Counted from the stretch's first letter, positions 20,812 through 37,556 are shown. The stretch is DNA of 64,000 bases from Mycolicibacterium peregrinum (GCF_001665625.1 NZ_LZSY01000096.1:1-64000); one strand, 5' to 3'. Notes: a model not told the origin generated them from the letters alone. Made by a program: numbers and translations.

Positions 20812-23800
20812 GCGTGACCCTGCGCGAACACAGCGCTGACAAGAATGTGCAGATGACCCGCTGGGTCGCGATGATCGCCGGACTCATCGGCTTCCTGTGC
20901 GCGGTGGCCACACCCCTGCTGCCGGTGGTGCAGACCACGGCGACGCTGAACTGGCCTCAGCAAGGTCAGCTCGGTAACGTCACCGCCCCGCTGATCACCC
21001 AGACGCCGGTCACCATGTCGATCACGATCCCGTGCGAGGTGATCCGGTCGGTGCCGCCCGAGGGGGCGATGGTGCTCGGCACCGCCCCCAAGGAGGGCAG
21101 GCAGGCCGCGCTGAACGCGTTGTTCGTCAACGTCAACGCCAAACGCGTCGACATCACCGACCGCAACGTGGTGATCGCCAGCGTCGCGCGGGAGAAGACA
21201 GACTCGCCTGCTTGTCAACGCATCGAGATCACCTCGTCAGACGCCGGCACCTTCGCCACTTTCGTCGGGCTCACGGGTACCGACGGCAAAGAGTTGCGCA
21301 CCGGCTTCGCCGACCCCAACCTGCGGCCCCAGATCGTCGGTGTCTTCACCGAGCTGAGCGGAGCTGCACCGCAAGGTCTTTCGTTGTCGGCCACGATCGA
21401 CACCCGGTTCACCTCCAAACCCACCGCACTCAAGCTGGTGGCGATCCTGCTCGGCATCGCCGCCACCGTGGTGGCACTGCTGGCGCTGTGGCGTCTCGAC
21501 CGGCTTGACGGCCGGCGGATGCACCACGTGATCCCGTCTCGCTGGCGCACGTTCAGCGCCGTGGACGTGGTGGTGGTCGGCGGGTTCCTGAGCTGGCATG
21601 TGATCGGCGCGAACTCGTCCGACGACGGCTACATCCTGCAGATGGCGCGGGTGGCCGACCATGCCGGCTACATGTCGAACTACTTCCGCTGGTTCGGCAG
21701 TCCCGAGGACCCGTTCGGCTGGTTCTACAACCTGCTGGCCCTGATGACCCATGTCAGCGACGCCAGCATCTGGATGCGGCTGCCCGACCTGATCTGCGCA
21801 CTGGTCTGTTGGCTCCTGCTGTCGCGTGAGGTGCTGCCGCGCCTCGGACCTGCGGTGATCGCCTCCAAGCCCGCACTGTGGGCCGCCGGCCTGGTGCTGA
21901 TGGCCGCCTGGATGCCGTTCAACAACGGCCTGCGCCCCGAGGGCCAGATCGCCACCGGCGCTCTGATCACCTACGTGCTGATCGAACGGGCCATCATCTC
22001 CGGACGGCTGACCCCGGCCGCCATGGCGATCATCTCCGCAGCCTTCACCCTCGGCATCCAGCCGACCGGCCTGATCGCCGTCGCCGCGCTGCTCGCCGGT
22101 GGCCGCCCGCTGCTGCGCATCCTGGTGCGCCGCCGGCGCGTGCTGGGCGTGTGGCCGCTGGTGCTGCCACTGCTCGCCGCGGGCACGGTGATCCTGACCG
22201 TGGTGTTCGCCGACCAGACGCTGGCAACGGTGCTGGAGGCCACCAGGATTCGCACCGCGATCGGCCCGAGCCAGGAGTGGTACACCGAGAACCTCCGCTA
22301 CTACTACCTGATCCTGCCCACCGTCGACGGCTCACTGTCGCGCCGGTTCGGGTTCATCATCACCGCACTGAGCCTGTTCGCCTCACTGTTCATCATGTTG
22401 CGGCGCAAGCGGGTTCCCGGTGTGGCCCGCGGGCCGGTATGGCGGCTGATGGGCATCATCTTCGCCACCATGTTCTGCCTGATGTTCACCCCCACCAAGT
22501 GGGTGCACCACTTCGGCCTGTTCGCCGCCGTGGGTGCGGCGATGGCGGCGGTGGTCACGGTGCTCGCCGGGCCTGCGGTCCTGCGCTCGGCGCGTAACCG
22601 GATGGCCTTCACCGCGGCTGTGCTGTTCGTGCTGGCGCTGTGCTTCGCCACGACCAACGGCTGGTGGTACGTCTCCAGCTACGGCGTGCCGTTCAACAAC
22701 GACAAGCCAAACATCGGCGGAGTCACGGTGAGCGCCATCTTCTTTGCGCTGTTCGCCATCACCGCGCTGTGGGCGTACTGGTTGCACCTGAGACCCTCTG
22801 CCGAGGGCCGGGTGGCGCGGGCACTGACCACCGCACCGGTGCCGATCGCGGCCGGGTTCATGGTCGTGGTGTTCGTCGGTTCGATGCTCTACGGCGTGGT
22901 GCGCCAGGACGGCACCTACTCCAACGCGTCCTCGAACCTGCGGGCCTTCGCCGGCGGGTGCGGTCTGGCCGACGATGTGCTGGTCGAACCCGACACCAAC
23001 GACGGGTTCCTGACCCCGGTGCCGAGCGAGTACGGCCCGCTCGGACCGCTGGGCGGTACCGCACCGACCGGGTTCACCCCCAACGGCGTTCCGGACCACA
23101 TTGTCGCCGAGGCGATTCGGATCACTGTCCCGATGCCGGGCATCGACGCCGACTGGAATGCCCCTGCCGAGCTGAAGACCCCGGGCATCAACGGCTCGAC
23201 CGTGCCGCTGCCCTACGGACTGGACCCGGCCCGGGTACCGCTGGCAGGCAGCTACGTCGAAGGCCCGGCCCAGCAGGAGAGCAAGCTGGCCTCCGCCTGG
23301 TACCAGCTGCCCGCTCCCGACGCCGCCCACCCGCTCGTGGTCGTCACCGCGGCCGGAACCATCACCGGCAACAGCATTTTCAACGGCCGCACCGAAGGTC
23401 AGGCGGTCGAGCTGGAGTACGGGCGGCCCGGGCCCGACGGCGCCGCCGTCCCGGCCGGACGCGTGACGCCCTACGACCTCGGTCCGATCCCGTCCTGGCG
23501 CAACCTGCGCTTCGACCGCAGCGAGATCCCGGCGGATGCGACGTTCGTCCGGGTGATCGCCGAGGACAAGTCGCTGTCTCTCGGCGACTGGATCGCGGTC
23601 ACCCCGCCCCGCGTTCCCGAGGTCAAGACCGTGCAGGAGTACATCGGCTCACAGCAGCCCGTGCTGATGGACTGGGCTGTGGGCCTGGCCTTCCCGTGCC
23701 AGCAGCCGATGCTGCACGCCAACGGTGTCACCGAGGTGCCGAAGTTCCGCATCACCCCGGATTACAACGCCAAGATGAAGGACACCGACACCTGGGAGGA

Positions 23801-24008
23801 CGGCATCAACGGCGGTCTGCTGGGCATCAGTGACCTGCTGCTGCGCCAGCATGTGATGGCCACCTATCTGAACAAGGACTGGGGTCGCGACTGGGGCTCG
23901 CTGCGCAAGTTCGACACCATCGTCGACGCGACACCCGCCGAGGTCGAGCTCGGGACGGCAACACATTCCGGGCTCTACAAGCCGGGCCGGATCCGTATCA
24001 AGCCGTAA
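20808..24008 (+). CDS. embB: Arabinosyltransferase EmbB (ethambutol target)
   Basis: 1066 residues. Catalytic region [20 protein letters not shown] has Asp272-Asp273, and Met279 corresponds to M. tuberculosis Met306, the main ethambutol-resistance position. The residue before it is Gln278, where M. tuberculosis has Gly305. The partner motif [17 protein letters not shown] and the C-terminal carbohydrate-binding domain are intact. It pairs with EmbA and overlaps it by four bases. A TetR gene begins only two bases after its stop. Confidence 0.96.
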   Translation: MSVTLREHSADKNVQMTRWVAMIAGLIGFLCAVATPLLPVVQTTATLNWPQQGQLGNVTAPLITQTPVTMSITIPCEVIRSVPPEGAMVLGTAPKEGRQAALNALFVNVNAKRVDITDRNVVIASVAREKTDSPACQRIEITSSDAGTFATFVGLTGTDGKELRTGFADPNLRPQIVGVFTELSGAAPQGLSLSATIDTRFTSKPTALKLVAILLGIAATVVALLALWRLDRLDGRRMHHVIPSRWRTFSAVDVVVVGGFLSWHVIGANSSDDGYILQMARVADHAGYMSNYFRWFGSPEDPFGWFYNLLALMTHVSDASIWMRLPDLICALVCWLLLSREVLPRLGPAVIASKPALWAAGLVLMAAWMPFNNGLRPEGQIATGALITYVLIERAIISGRLTPAAMAIISAAFTLGIQPTGLIAVAALLAGGRPLLRILVRRRRVLGVWPLVLPLLAAGTVILTVVFADQTLATVLEATRIRTAIGPSQEWYTENLRYYYLILPTVDGSLSRRFGFIITALSLFASLFIMLRRKRVPGVARGPVWRLMGIIFATMFCLMFTPTKWVHHFGLFAAVGAAMAAVVTVLAGPAVLRSARNRMAFTAAVLFVLALCFATTNGWWYVSSYGVPFNNDKPNIGGVTVSAIFFALFAITALWAYWLHLRPSAEGRVARALTTAPVPIAAGFMVVVFVGSMLYGVVRQDGTYSNASSNLRAFAGGCGLADDVLVEPDTNDGFLTPVPSEYGPLGPLGGTAPTGFTPNGVPDHIVAEAIRITVPMPGIDADWNAPAELKTPGINGSTVPLPYGLDPARVPLAGSYVEGPAQQESKLASAWYQLPAPDAAHPLVVVTAAGTITGNSIFNGRTEGQAVELEYGRPGPDGAAVPAGRVTPYDLGPIPSWRNLRFDRSEIPADATFVRVIAEDKSLSLGDWIAVTPPRVPEVKTVQEYIGSQQPVLMDWAVGLAFPCQQPMLHANGVTEVPKFRITPDYNAKMKDTDTWEDGINGGLLGISDLLLRQHVMATYLNKDWGRDWGSLRKFDTIVDATPAEVELGTATHSGLYKPGRIRIKP

Positions 24009-24010
24009 CC

Positions 24011-24724
24011 GTGACCGAACCCGACCATGTCGAGTCCCCGGCGCTCGCGGACCAGATCCGCGAGCTCAGCCGGGACGACAGCCTTGGCCCACTGCCGCGG
24101 CACCGACATGGGCTGTCCCGGGCCGAGGTGCGTCACTCTCAGGAGACGCGGGTTCGGGTCGCGACCGTGGAGGTGGTGGCCGAACGTGGGTATGCCGGCG
24201 CGAGCGTGCGTGAAATCGCCTCGCGTGCCGGCATTTCCACCAAGACGTTCTACGAGCTGTACTCCGACAAGGAGGTCGCGTTCCTCGCGACCTACGCTGC
24301 CGTGGACATCGTCGTGGAACGGATGCGGGAGGCCTCGACGTCGGTCACGACGGCCAGAGCCGCGGTCGAGGCCGGTCTGGTGGCCTACCTGTCCACCCTC
24401 GCCGCCAACCCGGCATTCACCCAGAGTCTGGTGGTGGAGGCGGTGGCCTCCACCAACCGGATCCGCGAACGCCGAACCCAGGGGTTGCGCGATTTCGCGT
24501 CGGTCCTCGTCGAGGGTCTACGCCGGGTCCGCGGCCCGGCCGGCCCCGATCCGATGCCGACGGCGGGCGATGAGATTCTGCTGATCGGCGCCCTCGGCGC
24601 GGTCAACGAGCTGGTGGTCCAGCATCTGGGATCGGCACCTGCGTCCAGCCTGCTGGACATCGCCTCACCTGCACTGGAGCTGCTGGGGCGGATCGTATTG
24701 ACTCCCGACGAGCACGACGGCTGA
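24011..24724 (+). CDS. TetR-family regulator directly behind embB
   Basis: 237 residues from GTG, two bases after the embB stop. An N-terminal tail of about 40 residues precedes the helix-turn-helix ASVREIASRAGISTKTFYELYSDKEVAF. The spacing would allow co-transcription with embB. A palindromic site and a second MpaB-type oxygenase gene follow downstream, so that gene is the likely target. The ligand is unknown. Confidence 0.85.
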   Translation: MTEPDHVESPALADQIRELSRDDSLGPLPRHRHGLSRAEVRHSQETRVRVATVEVVAERGYAGASVREIASRAGISTKTFYELYSDKEVAFLATYAAVDIVVERMREASTSVTTARAAVEAGLVAYLSTLAANPAFTQSLVVEAVASTNRIRERRTQGLRDFASVLVEGLRRVRGPAGPDPMPTAGDEILLIGALGAVNELVVQHLGSAPASSLLDIASPALELLGRIVLTPDEHDG

Positions 24725-24775
24725 CCTTCTCGGCTTGACCGAGCGGGGCGTGCCGGTGCTATCGTCGCGCCAGAA

Positions 24776-24797
24776 TGAGACGACAGGTGTTTTCTCA
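24776..24797. promoter_or_regulatory. 22-bp inverted-repeat operator before the second mpaB-like gene
   Basis: Half-sites TGAGAcgACA (24776-24785) and TGTttTCTCA (24788-24797) are inverse complements at eight of ten positions, separated by GG. The site lies 32 bp before the oxygenase GTG and 51 bp after the TetR stop. It fits a TetR dimer site. Confidence 0.6.
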
Positions 24798-24828
24798 ATA
24801 GCTGCCTTTGGTGATGAGGAGTTCAGTC

Positions 24829-25806
24829 GTGACACCACTGCCTGATGTCGACCCCGAGACCCGCCGTCCGGACGCCACGTCCGCGGGATCTGACGACGAC
24901 CCGCTGGCACCCGGGACCTTCGGCCGCTGGGTGACCGGACACCCGTTGGTGCTGCTCTACGCCAACGTCCCGGCGCTGATCATGCCGACGCTGTACCCCA
25001 GGATCGCCCACGTGCTCAGCGAGAAAGACCGTGCGCTCAACGGCACCGAGGACCTGCCCAACCTCCAGGCCGCGTCCCGACGGCTGATCAGCACATACGA
25101 GATGGTGATGGGCATCGTGTTCGCCGGTCCCGAAAGCGACGACGTGGCACACGGATTGCACGAACTGCACCGCCCGATCGCCGGCTCCATGCCCGACGGC
25201 AGCTCATACCATGCGTGGAACAAGGACATGTGGAACTGGACCTGGGGCTCGATCCTCAAGGGCGGCATGGACATTGCCGAAGAGTTCCGACTGTTCCGCA
25301 GCGACCGCGAACGCGAGGACGCGTACCGCGGACTGAACGAGGTGGGCCGCCGGTTCGGTGTACGAAGCCTGCCGGACACCTACGACGAGTTCGTCGCCTA
25401 CTGGCAGCCCGTCGTAGAAGAGACCCTGCAGGTCAACCCTCAGGTGCAGTTCATCGTCGACCACGCGCTGCACCCGCCGAAGCCGCGCGGCTGGGGTCTG
25501 GTACCGATGCCGTTGTGGCGCTTGATCTCCCTGCCGTTGACCCGCACCCTGCGGGTCGGGGTGCTGGCCGGGGTGCCGGAGAAGTTCCACGCCGAGATGG
25601 GCTTGCGGACCACACGGCTCGACCTCATCGAACGACGGTTGCACGCCGCATTCTGGCGAACCATGCCGAGGTGGCTCGCCGGACAGTTCGGCCCGACCTA
25701 CTTCGCCCTTCGGCGCCGCTTCGGCCAGCCGGGCTGGCGCACGCACTACTCGCGAGAGCAGTTGGCAGCCCACCGGGCCGAGTCCGACCGCCTCCGGTTG
25801 GCCTAG
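24829..25806 (+). CDS. MpaB-family (DUF2236) oxygenase-like protein, second copy
   Basis: 325 residues from GTG 24829, chosen for AGGAG at 24817-24821 with 7-nt spacing. Family features include the FGRWVTGHPLVLLYANVPAL start, MGIVFAGPESDDVAHGLHEL and the HRPIAG...YHAWNKDMWNWTW core. It is only distantly similar to the copy at 8729-9811, so this is not a recent duplication. Probably controlled by the TetR just upstream through the 22-bp palindrome. Substrate unknown. Confidence 0.75.
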   Translation: MTPLPDVDPETRRPDATSAGSDDDPLAPGTFGRWVTGHPLVLLYANVPALIMPTLYPRIAHVLSEKDRALNGTEDLPNLQAASRRLISTYEMVMGIVFAGPESDDVAHGLHELHRPIAGSMPDGSSYHAWNKDMWNWTWGSILKGGMDIAEEFRLFRSDREREDAYRGLNEVGRRFGVRSLPDTYDEFVAYWQPVVEETLQVNPQVQFIVDHALHPPKPRGWGLVPMPLWRLISLPLTRTLRVGVLAGVPEKFHAEMGLRTTRLDLIERRLHAAFWRTMPRWLAGQFGPTYFALRRRFGQPGWRTHYSREQLAAHRAESDRLRLA

Positions 25807-25816
25807 AAGCGGCGAG

Positions 25817-25865
25817 TGGCCAGTTGTGACACGCGTACAACGAAAAACCGTGTCATAACTGGCCA
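25817..25865. terminator. Long bidirectional terminator hairpin
   Basis: A 17-bp stem, 25817-25833 with 25849-25865, with one mismatch that is G-U on the plus-strand transcript, and a 15-nt loop. GCGA/TCGC outside the stem can extend it. It lies between the convergent oxygenase and SRPBCC genes and ends 6 bp from the latter. Confidence 0.75.
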
Positions 25866-25871
25866 ATCGCA

Positions 25872-26321
25872 CTAGCCAGCCGACGACTTTTCGGCGGCGG
25901 CAACCAGCTTGCGTGCCAGCGTCCCGAGCACGACCAGCAGAACCAGCCGGTAGGCCAATCCGACCACCCGCCAACGCGTCTCGAACCGCCCGCGCCAGGT
26001 CACCTCGGTACCGTCGGCGACCTCGTCAAACGTCACCTGTGCCTGATAGTCGCGGATCGGGCCGTCGGTGAGCATGGTGTAGCCGTGCCGGCGGTCCGGT
26101 TCGTGGATGGTGGTCATCTCGCGGGTCGGTTTCCGGCGCATGCCCACCGCCCTGATCGCCCCGACGCCGCCGTCATCGGCCGAGCCCCGCGTCTCCCATG
26201 CCGAATAGGGAATCAGGGGTGCGGCCCACTCGGACCAGCGGGATCCGTCGGACACGATGGCGAACAGGGTTTTTGGCGACGCCGTTGCGTGGCGCCGAAT
26301 GACGCATTCGTAGCGGTTCAC
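25872..26321 (-). CDS. SRPBCC (START-like) family protein
   Basis: 149 residues from GTG. The start NRYECVIRRHATASPKTLFAIVSDGSRW and the later TFDEVADGTEVTWRGRF are typical of polyketide-cyclase/START-like SRPBCC proteins, which bind small hydrophobic ligands. A hydrophobic segment near the C-terminus (VGLAYRLVLLVVLGTLARKL) may be a membrane anchor or the closing helix. It is divergent from a TetR gene, with a palindrome between the starts. Function unknown. Confidence 0.75.
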   Translation of the reverse strand: MNRYECVIRRHATASPKTLFAIVSDGSRWSEWAAPLIPYSAWETRGSADDGGVGAIRAVGMRRKPTREMTTIHEPDRRHGYTMLTDGPIRDYQAQVTFDEVADGTEVTWRGRFETRWRVVGLAYRLVLLVVLGTLARKLVAAAEKSSAG

Positions 26322-26336
26322 GGTCGGGACTTTAAC

Positions 26337-26349
26337 AGAACGATGTTCT
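26337..26349. promoter_or_regulatory. 13-bp palindrome between the SRPBCC and TetR genes
   Basis: AGAAC-GAT-GTTCT is a perfect inverted repeat, extended by TAAC to the left and ATTA to the right. It is centred in the 39-bp gap between the two divergent starts, so a protein bound here would cover both promoters. Confidence 0.5.
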
Positions 26350-26360
26350 ATTATTGCGGA

Positions 26361-26969
26361 ATGCCGGAACCCTCCCCGCCGTTCACCCGCGCACGCAGCG
26401 AGGCGCAACGTCAGGACCGGTCGTCCCACGTGTTGACCGCAACGCGGCGATGCCTGGAGGAAACCGGTGCGGCCACACTGGCATTGGGCGACGTGGCCGC
26501 AGCAGCCGGACTCGCGAAGTCGGGCATCCTGCGGTACTTCGGGTCACGCGAGGCGCTGCTGCTGCGGGTGATGTACGACGAACATCTGACCTGGATCGAG
26601 GCCCTGGCCGACGAACTCGGTCGGTCAGCTCCCGCGGCGGCACTGGCCCGCACACTGGCAGCCCACCCGGTGCTGTGCGATCTCATCGCGGCCTCACCCG
26701 TGCTCATCAATCGACTCGACCCGGAGGGCTTCCGCACCCTGACGACTCAGGGCGAAGCCGCACAGCGGCGACTCGGCTCGGCGCTGCAGCAGTCACTTCC
26801 GTTGTCCGACGAACAGCTCCGATCCCTGACGGCCGCCGTCCACGCCTTTACCGGTACCGCGTGGGCCTGGGCGACGCCGGACTCGGCCGGGCGCAACGCC
26901 ATGGTCACCGACTTCGAAGCAACCGTGAACCGGCTACTCGAGATCTTCATCGCAGGCCTGCGGAATTGA
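26361..26969 (+). CDS. TetR-family transcriptional regulator
   Basis: 202 residues starting MPEPSPPFTRARSEAQRQDR. The DNA-binding helix-turn-helix is ATLALGDVAAAAGLAKSGILRYFGSREALL. The ATG is chosen because the family domain begins about 25 residues later; the longer frame runs into the divergent gene. Likely regulator of the SRPBCC gene and of itself. Confidence 0.85.
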   Translation: MPEPSPPFTRARSEAQRQDRSSHVLTATRRCLEETGAATLALGDVAAAAGLAKSGILRYFGSREALLLRVMYDEHLTWIEALADELGRSAPAAALARTLAAHPVLCDLIAASPVLINRLDPEGFRTLTTQGEAAQRRLGSALQQSLPLSDEQLRSLTAAVHAFTGTAWAWATPDSAGRNAMVTDFEATVNRLLEIFIAGLRN

Positions 26970-26990
26970 TTACAGCGAACACAAGTGCCC

Positions 26991-27010
26991 TGTGGACAAC
27001 TTGTGGATAG
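26991..27010 (-). promoter_or_regulatory. One exact and one near-consensus DnaA-box-like nonamer
   Basis: Read on the minus strand, 26991-26999 is TTGTCCACA, an exact match to the mycobacterial DnaA box. 27002-27010 is CTATCCACA, one base from TTATCCACA. They are 11 bp apart, one helical turn, in a 145-bp intergenic region between the TetR stop and the end of the FAD oxidoreductase gene. The surrounding bases are locally AT-richer than the window average. Confidence 0.4.
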
Positions 27011-27114
27011 TTTTCGGCAGCCTGGGCATCACAGCTTTTCAAGAGCCGCGTTTTCGAATTACACGCTTGTGAGTAAGGCTGTGCGCCGGCGGCCTGTCGC
27101 AAACCTGAACGGTG

Positions 27115-28530
27115 TCACCGCGGGAGAGCGGCCAGGGCGACCGCGGCCGCGTTCGCGCCGCACATACCGTGCGCCCCGGGCCCCGGCGGGGTGGCCGCCG
27201 AGCACAGGTACATGCCGGGGACACCAATTCGGTACGGCTGCAGCGTAGTACGGGGGCCGAACATCAACTGCCGGATGTCCTTGGCACCCGTACAGATGTC
27301 ACCGCCGACGTAGTTGGCGTTGTACACCGACATCTCCGTCGTCGACCGCACCGACGTCCCGACGATCCGGTCGCGAAACCCGGGGGCGAACCGCTCGAAC
27401 TGACCGATGATCGCCTCGGTCGCATCACCGGTATAGCCGTGTGGCACATGGGCATACGAATACACCGGATTGATGTCGCCGACCGAGCGGCCGGGATCGG
27501 CCACATACTGCTGTCCGACGAGCACAAACGGTCGCTGCGGCATCCGGCCGGCGTGGATCGCCCGCTCCGTCGCCGCAACCTCGGCGAAGCTGCCACCCAG
27601 ATGTACCGTTCCGGCATCGTTGACCGCGGGATTCGTCCACGGCACCGGGCCCTGGACCGCGAAGTCGACCTTGAATGCACCTGGACCGTAACGGAATCCA
27701 CCCAGACCCTGGGCGACCCGCCGTGGCAGCCGGTCCCCCAGGATGTCGACGACGGCCGTCGGCGCAAGGTCGAACATCGTCACCTCGGCCGGTGGGAGCT
27801 GCGCTGCCGACGTGACGCGGACGCCGGTTTCCACCTTGACACCGAGCTCCGCGAGCACCGCAGCCATCGCATCGGTGATGGCTTGCGAACCGCCCTGCGC
27901 CACCGGCCAACCGTGCCGGTGCCCGGCCGTGATGATACCGAGGCCGATGGCAGACGTCAGCGGATAGTGCAGGGGCCGGAAGGTATGTGCCGCAACGCCA
28001 CCGAACAGAGCCCGGGCCCGTTCGGTACGGAAGAGCCGGGCGAATGCCGACGCCGGGAGCAGGGTGGGCGCACCGAACCGGGCCAAGGCCACCGGATGCC
28101 TGGGCACCCGCAACAGCGGCCCCATGATGTCCTGCGACAGGAGGTCGAAGTTCGCCGACGGCCCACCGAAGGCCCGGCGCCAGCGGCGGCCGTCCGACCC
28201 GAGAGCCGCTGCGGTGTCGTCGATACCGCGATACAGCAGGCCGGCGTCACCGTCGTCGAGAGGATGCGCGCAATCGATCTCAGGCCATTTCCAGTGCAGT
28301 CCATGGCGTTCCAGCCCGAGACCGCTCAGGAAGGCCGAGCCGACCGCCATCGGGTGGATCGCCGAGCAGTGGTCGTGAACCAGGCCCGCGATCTCGCCCT
28401 CGCCGGAACGTACCCCACCGCCGATCTCATCGGCGGCCTCCAGCACGGTGACGTCCAGTCCGGCCTTCGCCAGGGTGATGGCGGCCGCGAGACCGTTGGG
28501 CCCGGCGCCGACCACAAGCGCGGTAGTCAT
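27115..28530 (-). CDS. FAD-dependent oxidoreductase, phytoene-desaturase-like
   Basis: 471 residues starting MTTALVVGAGPNGLAAAITLAKAG, a canonical FAD-binding Rossmann motif followed by VLEAADEIGGGVRSGE. The C-terminal motif PGMYLCSAATPPGPGAHGMCG is the second FAD contact of the phytoene-desaturase / carotenoid-isomerase-like group of the amine oxidase superfamily. GGAGGG precedes the ATG. No carotenoid genes are nearby, so the substrate is unknown. It follows accD4 on the same strand but is separated by a strong hairpin. Confidence 0.8.
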   Translation of the reverse strand: MTTALVVGAGPNGLAAAITLAKAGLDVTVLEAADEIGGGVRSGEGEIAGLVHDHCSAIHPMAVGSAFLSGLGLERHGLHWKWPEIDCAHPLDDGDAGLLYRGIDDTAAALGSDGRRWRRAFGGPSANFDLLSQDIMGPLLRVPRHPVALARFGAPTLLPASAFARLFRTERARALFGGVAAHTFRPLHYPLTSAIGLGIITAGHRHGWPVAQGGSQAITDAMAAVLAELGVKVETGVRVTSAAQLPPAEVTMFDLAPTAVVDILGDRLPRRVAQGLGGFRYGPGAFKVDFAVQGPVPWTNPAVNDAGTVHLGGSFAEVAATERAIHAGRMPQRPFVLVGQQYVADPGRSVGDINPVYSYAHVPHGYTGDATEAIIGQFERFAPGFRDRIVGTSVRSTTEMSVYNANYVGGDICTGAKDIRQLMFGPRTTLQPYRIGVPGMYLCSAATPPGPGAHGMCGANAAAVALAALPR

Positions 28531-28565
28531 GCGTGGTGCCCTCCTGCCTTTCACCGAACAGACGC

Positions 28566-28601
28566 GTAGGTACCCCTAAACCGTAGTTCAGGGGTACCTA
28601 C
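28566..28601. terminator. Perfect 12-bp stem hairpin after accD4
   Basis: GTAGGTACCCCT (28566-28577) pairs perfectly with AGGGGTACCTAC (28590-28601) around a 12-nt loop. It starts 15 bp after the accD4 stop on the minus strand and ends 36 bp before the oxidoreductase ATG. There is no T-run, as is usual for mycobacterial terminators. It could instead be an operator for the oxidoreductase. Confidence 0.6.
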
Positions 28602-28615
28602 ACTGGAAAAGAAGG

Positions 28616-35643
<7,028 letters not shown>

Positions 35644-35666
35644 GTGTCGTTGGCTTAGAGGTTCGG

Positions 35667-37556
35667 TCAGTCCGTCTCGTCGGGGAACGCGTTGGCGATC
35701 TTCCCGCTGCGCAGGCTGCCGTCCAGGTACGCGGAGCGGCAGGCCCGACGGCCGATCTTGCCGCTGGAGGTACGCGGGATGGCGCCGGCCGCGGTCAGCA
35801 GCACGTCGCGCACGGTGACACCGTGCCGCACGGCGATCGCGGCCCGGATGTCGTCGGTGATCGGGCCGACTTCGAGCTTGTGGGAGCCCGGAGCGCGCTC
35901 GGCGACGATGACCAGCTGCTCGGAGCTGTCGTCGTCGTCACGGTGCAGACCGGCGTGCGCGTTCTCGAACACCTCGTCGGGCAACTGGTTGGCCGGCACC
36001 GAGAAGGCCGCGACGTAACCGGTGCGCAGCGCCTTGCTGGCCTCCTGCGCCGAGTACTCCAGGTCCTGCGGGTAGTGGTTGCGGCCGTCGATGATCACCA
36101 GGTCCTTGACGCGGCCGGTGATGTAGAGGTCGCCGTCGTAGAAGGCGCCGTAATCGCCGGTGCGGACCCAGGTGGCGTCGTCGTCGGCACCCTCGGCGTG
36201 GGACGGGCTCGTCCGCGACTTGAGGGTGTTCTGGAAAACCTGGACGGTCTCTTCGGGCTTACCCCAGTAGCCGGTGCCCATGTTCTGGCCGCTCATCCAG
36301 ATCTCACCGACCTGTCCGTCGGGCAGCTCGGTCGCACTCTCGGCGTCGACGATGACGGCCCACTCGGAGACGCCGACCTTGCCTGCCGAGGCCTGGGCGA
36401 CCGCCTTGGGCGAGTCTGCGTCCACCTCGACGATCCGACCGGTGTTGAGCTCGTCGCGGTCGACACAGATGATCTTCGGCTCTTCGGCGGACGGCGTGGT
36501 CGACACCATCAACGTCGCTTCGGCCAGACCGTAGGACGGCTTGATCGCCTTGGCCGGGAACCCGAACGGGCTGAAGGCCTCGTTGAACCGGCGCACGGTG
36601 GCCGCCGAGATCGGCTCGCTGCCGTTGAGCACGGCCTTGACATTGGAGAGGTCGAGCGGCTCCCCGTCCTTGGGCACACCACGCGCGGCGGCGTGGTCGA
36701 ACGCGAAGTTCGGGGCCACCGAGATGACACCGCCGGTGTCGCCTTCCTTGCGTGCCATCTCACGAATCCAGCGTTCAGGTCGGCGCACGAACGCGGCCGG
36801 GGTCATGAAGGTGAAGTAGTGGCCGATCATCGGGGCGATCAGACCGGTGACCAGACCCATGTCGTGGAAGAACGGCAGCCAGGACAGTCCGCGGTCGCCC
36901 TCCTCACCTTCGAGCGCCTCGACGATCTGCACGACGTTGGTGGCCATGTTCAGGTGGGTGATCTGCACACCGGTCGGGATCCGGGTCGAGCCGGAGGTGT
37001 ACTGCAGGTAGGCGATGGTCGACTCGTCGACGTCCTCGAAGTGGACCCAGGTGGCGGCGACGTCGTCGGGCACGGCGTCCACCGCGATGACGCGGGGACG
37101 CTGGTTGGCCGGTCGGCTGCGGAAGAACTTGCGGACACCCTCGGCGGCCTCGGTGGTGGTCAGGACCGCCGCCGGATGGCAGTCGTCCAGCACCGCGTGC
37201 AGGCGGCCGACGTGGCCGGGCTCCGACGGGTCGAACAGCGGCACCGCGATGCGGCCGGCATAGAGGGCACCGAAGAAGGCGACGAGGTAGTCCAGGTTCT
37301 GCGGGCACAGGATGGCGACGCGGTCACCGGGTTGGGTGACCTGCTGAAGCCGGGCGGCCACCGCCTTGTTGCGGGCGCTGAACTGCGCCCACGTCAGGTC
37401 ACGGGCGACACCGTCGCGCTCGGTCGAGAAGTCCAGGAAGCGGTATGCCAGCTTGTCGCTGCGAACCCTGGCCCAACGCTCGACGTGCTCGACGATGCTG
37501 GCGCCGTCAGGGAACTTGATCTGACCGTCCTTGATGAACGGATTGATGAACGGCAT
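35667..37556 (-). CDS. fadD32: Long-chain fatty acid-AMP ligase FadD32
   Basis: 629 residues. FadD32 activates the meromycolic acid as an acyl-adenylate and loads it on Pks13 ACP1. The adenylation signature [19 protein letters not shown] is present, with [30 protein letters not shown] and the C-terminal lysine motif [13 protein letters not shown]. It is the first gene of the fadD32-pks13-accD4 operon; pks13 begins 23 or 62 bp downstream depending on the start used. The 254-bp region upstream separates it from the culp6 gene. Confidence 0.97.
   Translation of the reverse strand: MPFINPFIKDGQIKFPDGASIVEHVERWARVRSDKLAYRFLDFSTERDGVARDLTWAQFSARNKAVAARLQQVTQPGDRVAILCPQNLDYLVAFFGALYAGRIAVPLFDPSEPGHVGRLHAVLDDCHPAAVLTTTEAAEGVRKFFRSRPANQRPRVIAVDAVPDDVAATWVHFEDVDESTIAYLQYTSGSTRIPTGVQITHLNMATNVVQIVEALEGEEGDRGLSWLPFFHDMGLVTGLIAPMIGHYFTFMTPAAFVRRPERWIREMARKEGDTGGVISVAPNFAFDHAAARGVPKDGEPLDLSNVKAVLNGSEPISAATVRRFNEAFSPFGFPAKAIKPSYGLAEATLMVSTTPSAEEPKIICVDRDELNTGRIVEVDADSPKAVAQASAGKVGVSEWAVIVDAESATELPDGQVGEIWMSGQNMGTGYWGKPEETVQVFQNTLKSRTSPSHAEGADDDATWVRTGDYGAFYDGDLYITGRVKDLVIIDGRNHYPQDLEYSAQEASKALRTGYVAAFSVPANQLPDEVFENAHAGLHRDDDDSSEQLVIVAERAPGSHKLEVGPITDDIRAAIAVRHGVTVRDVLLTAAGAIPRTSSGKIGRRACRSAYLDGSLRSGKIANAFPDETD

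Noticed and set aside
14171-24008. Recombination between the three emb genes
   Set aside because: By eye no long identical DNA blocks are shared; similarity is at protein level only, as expected of ancient paralogues.
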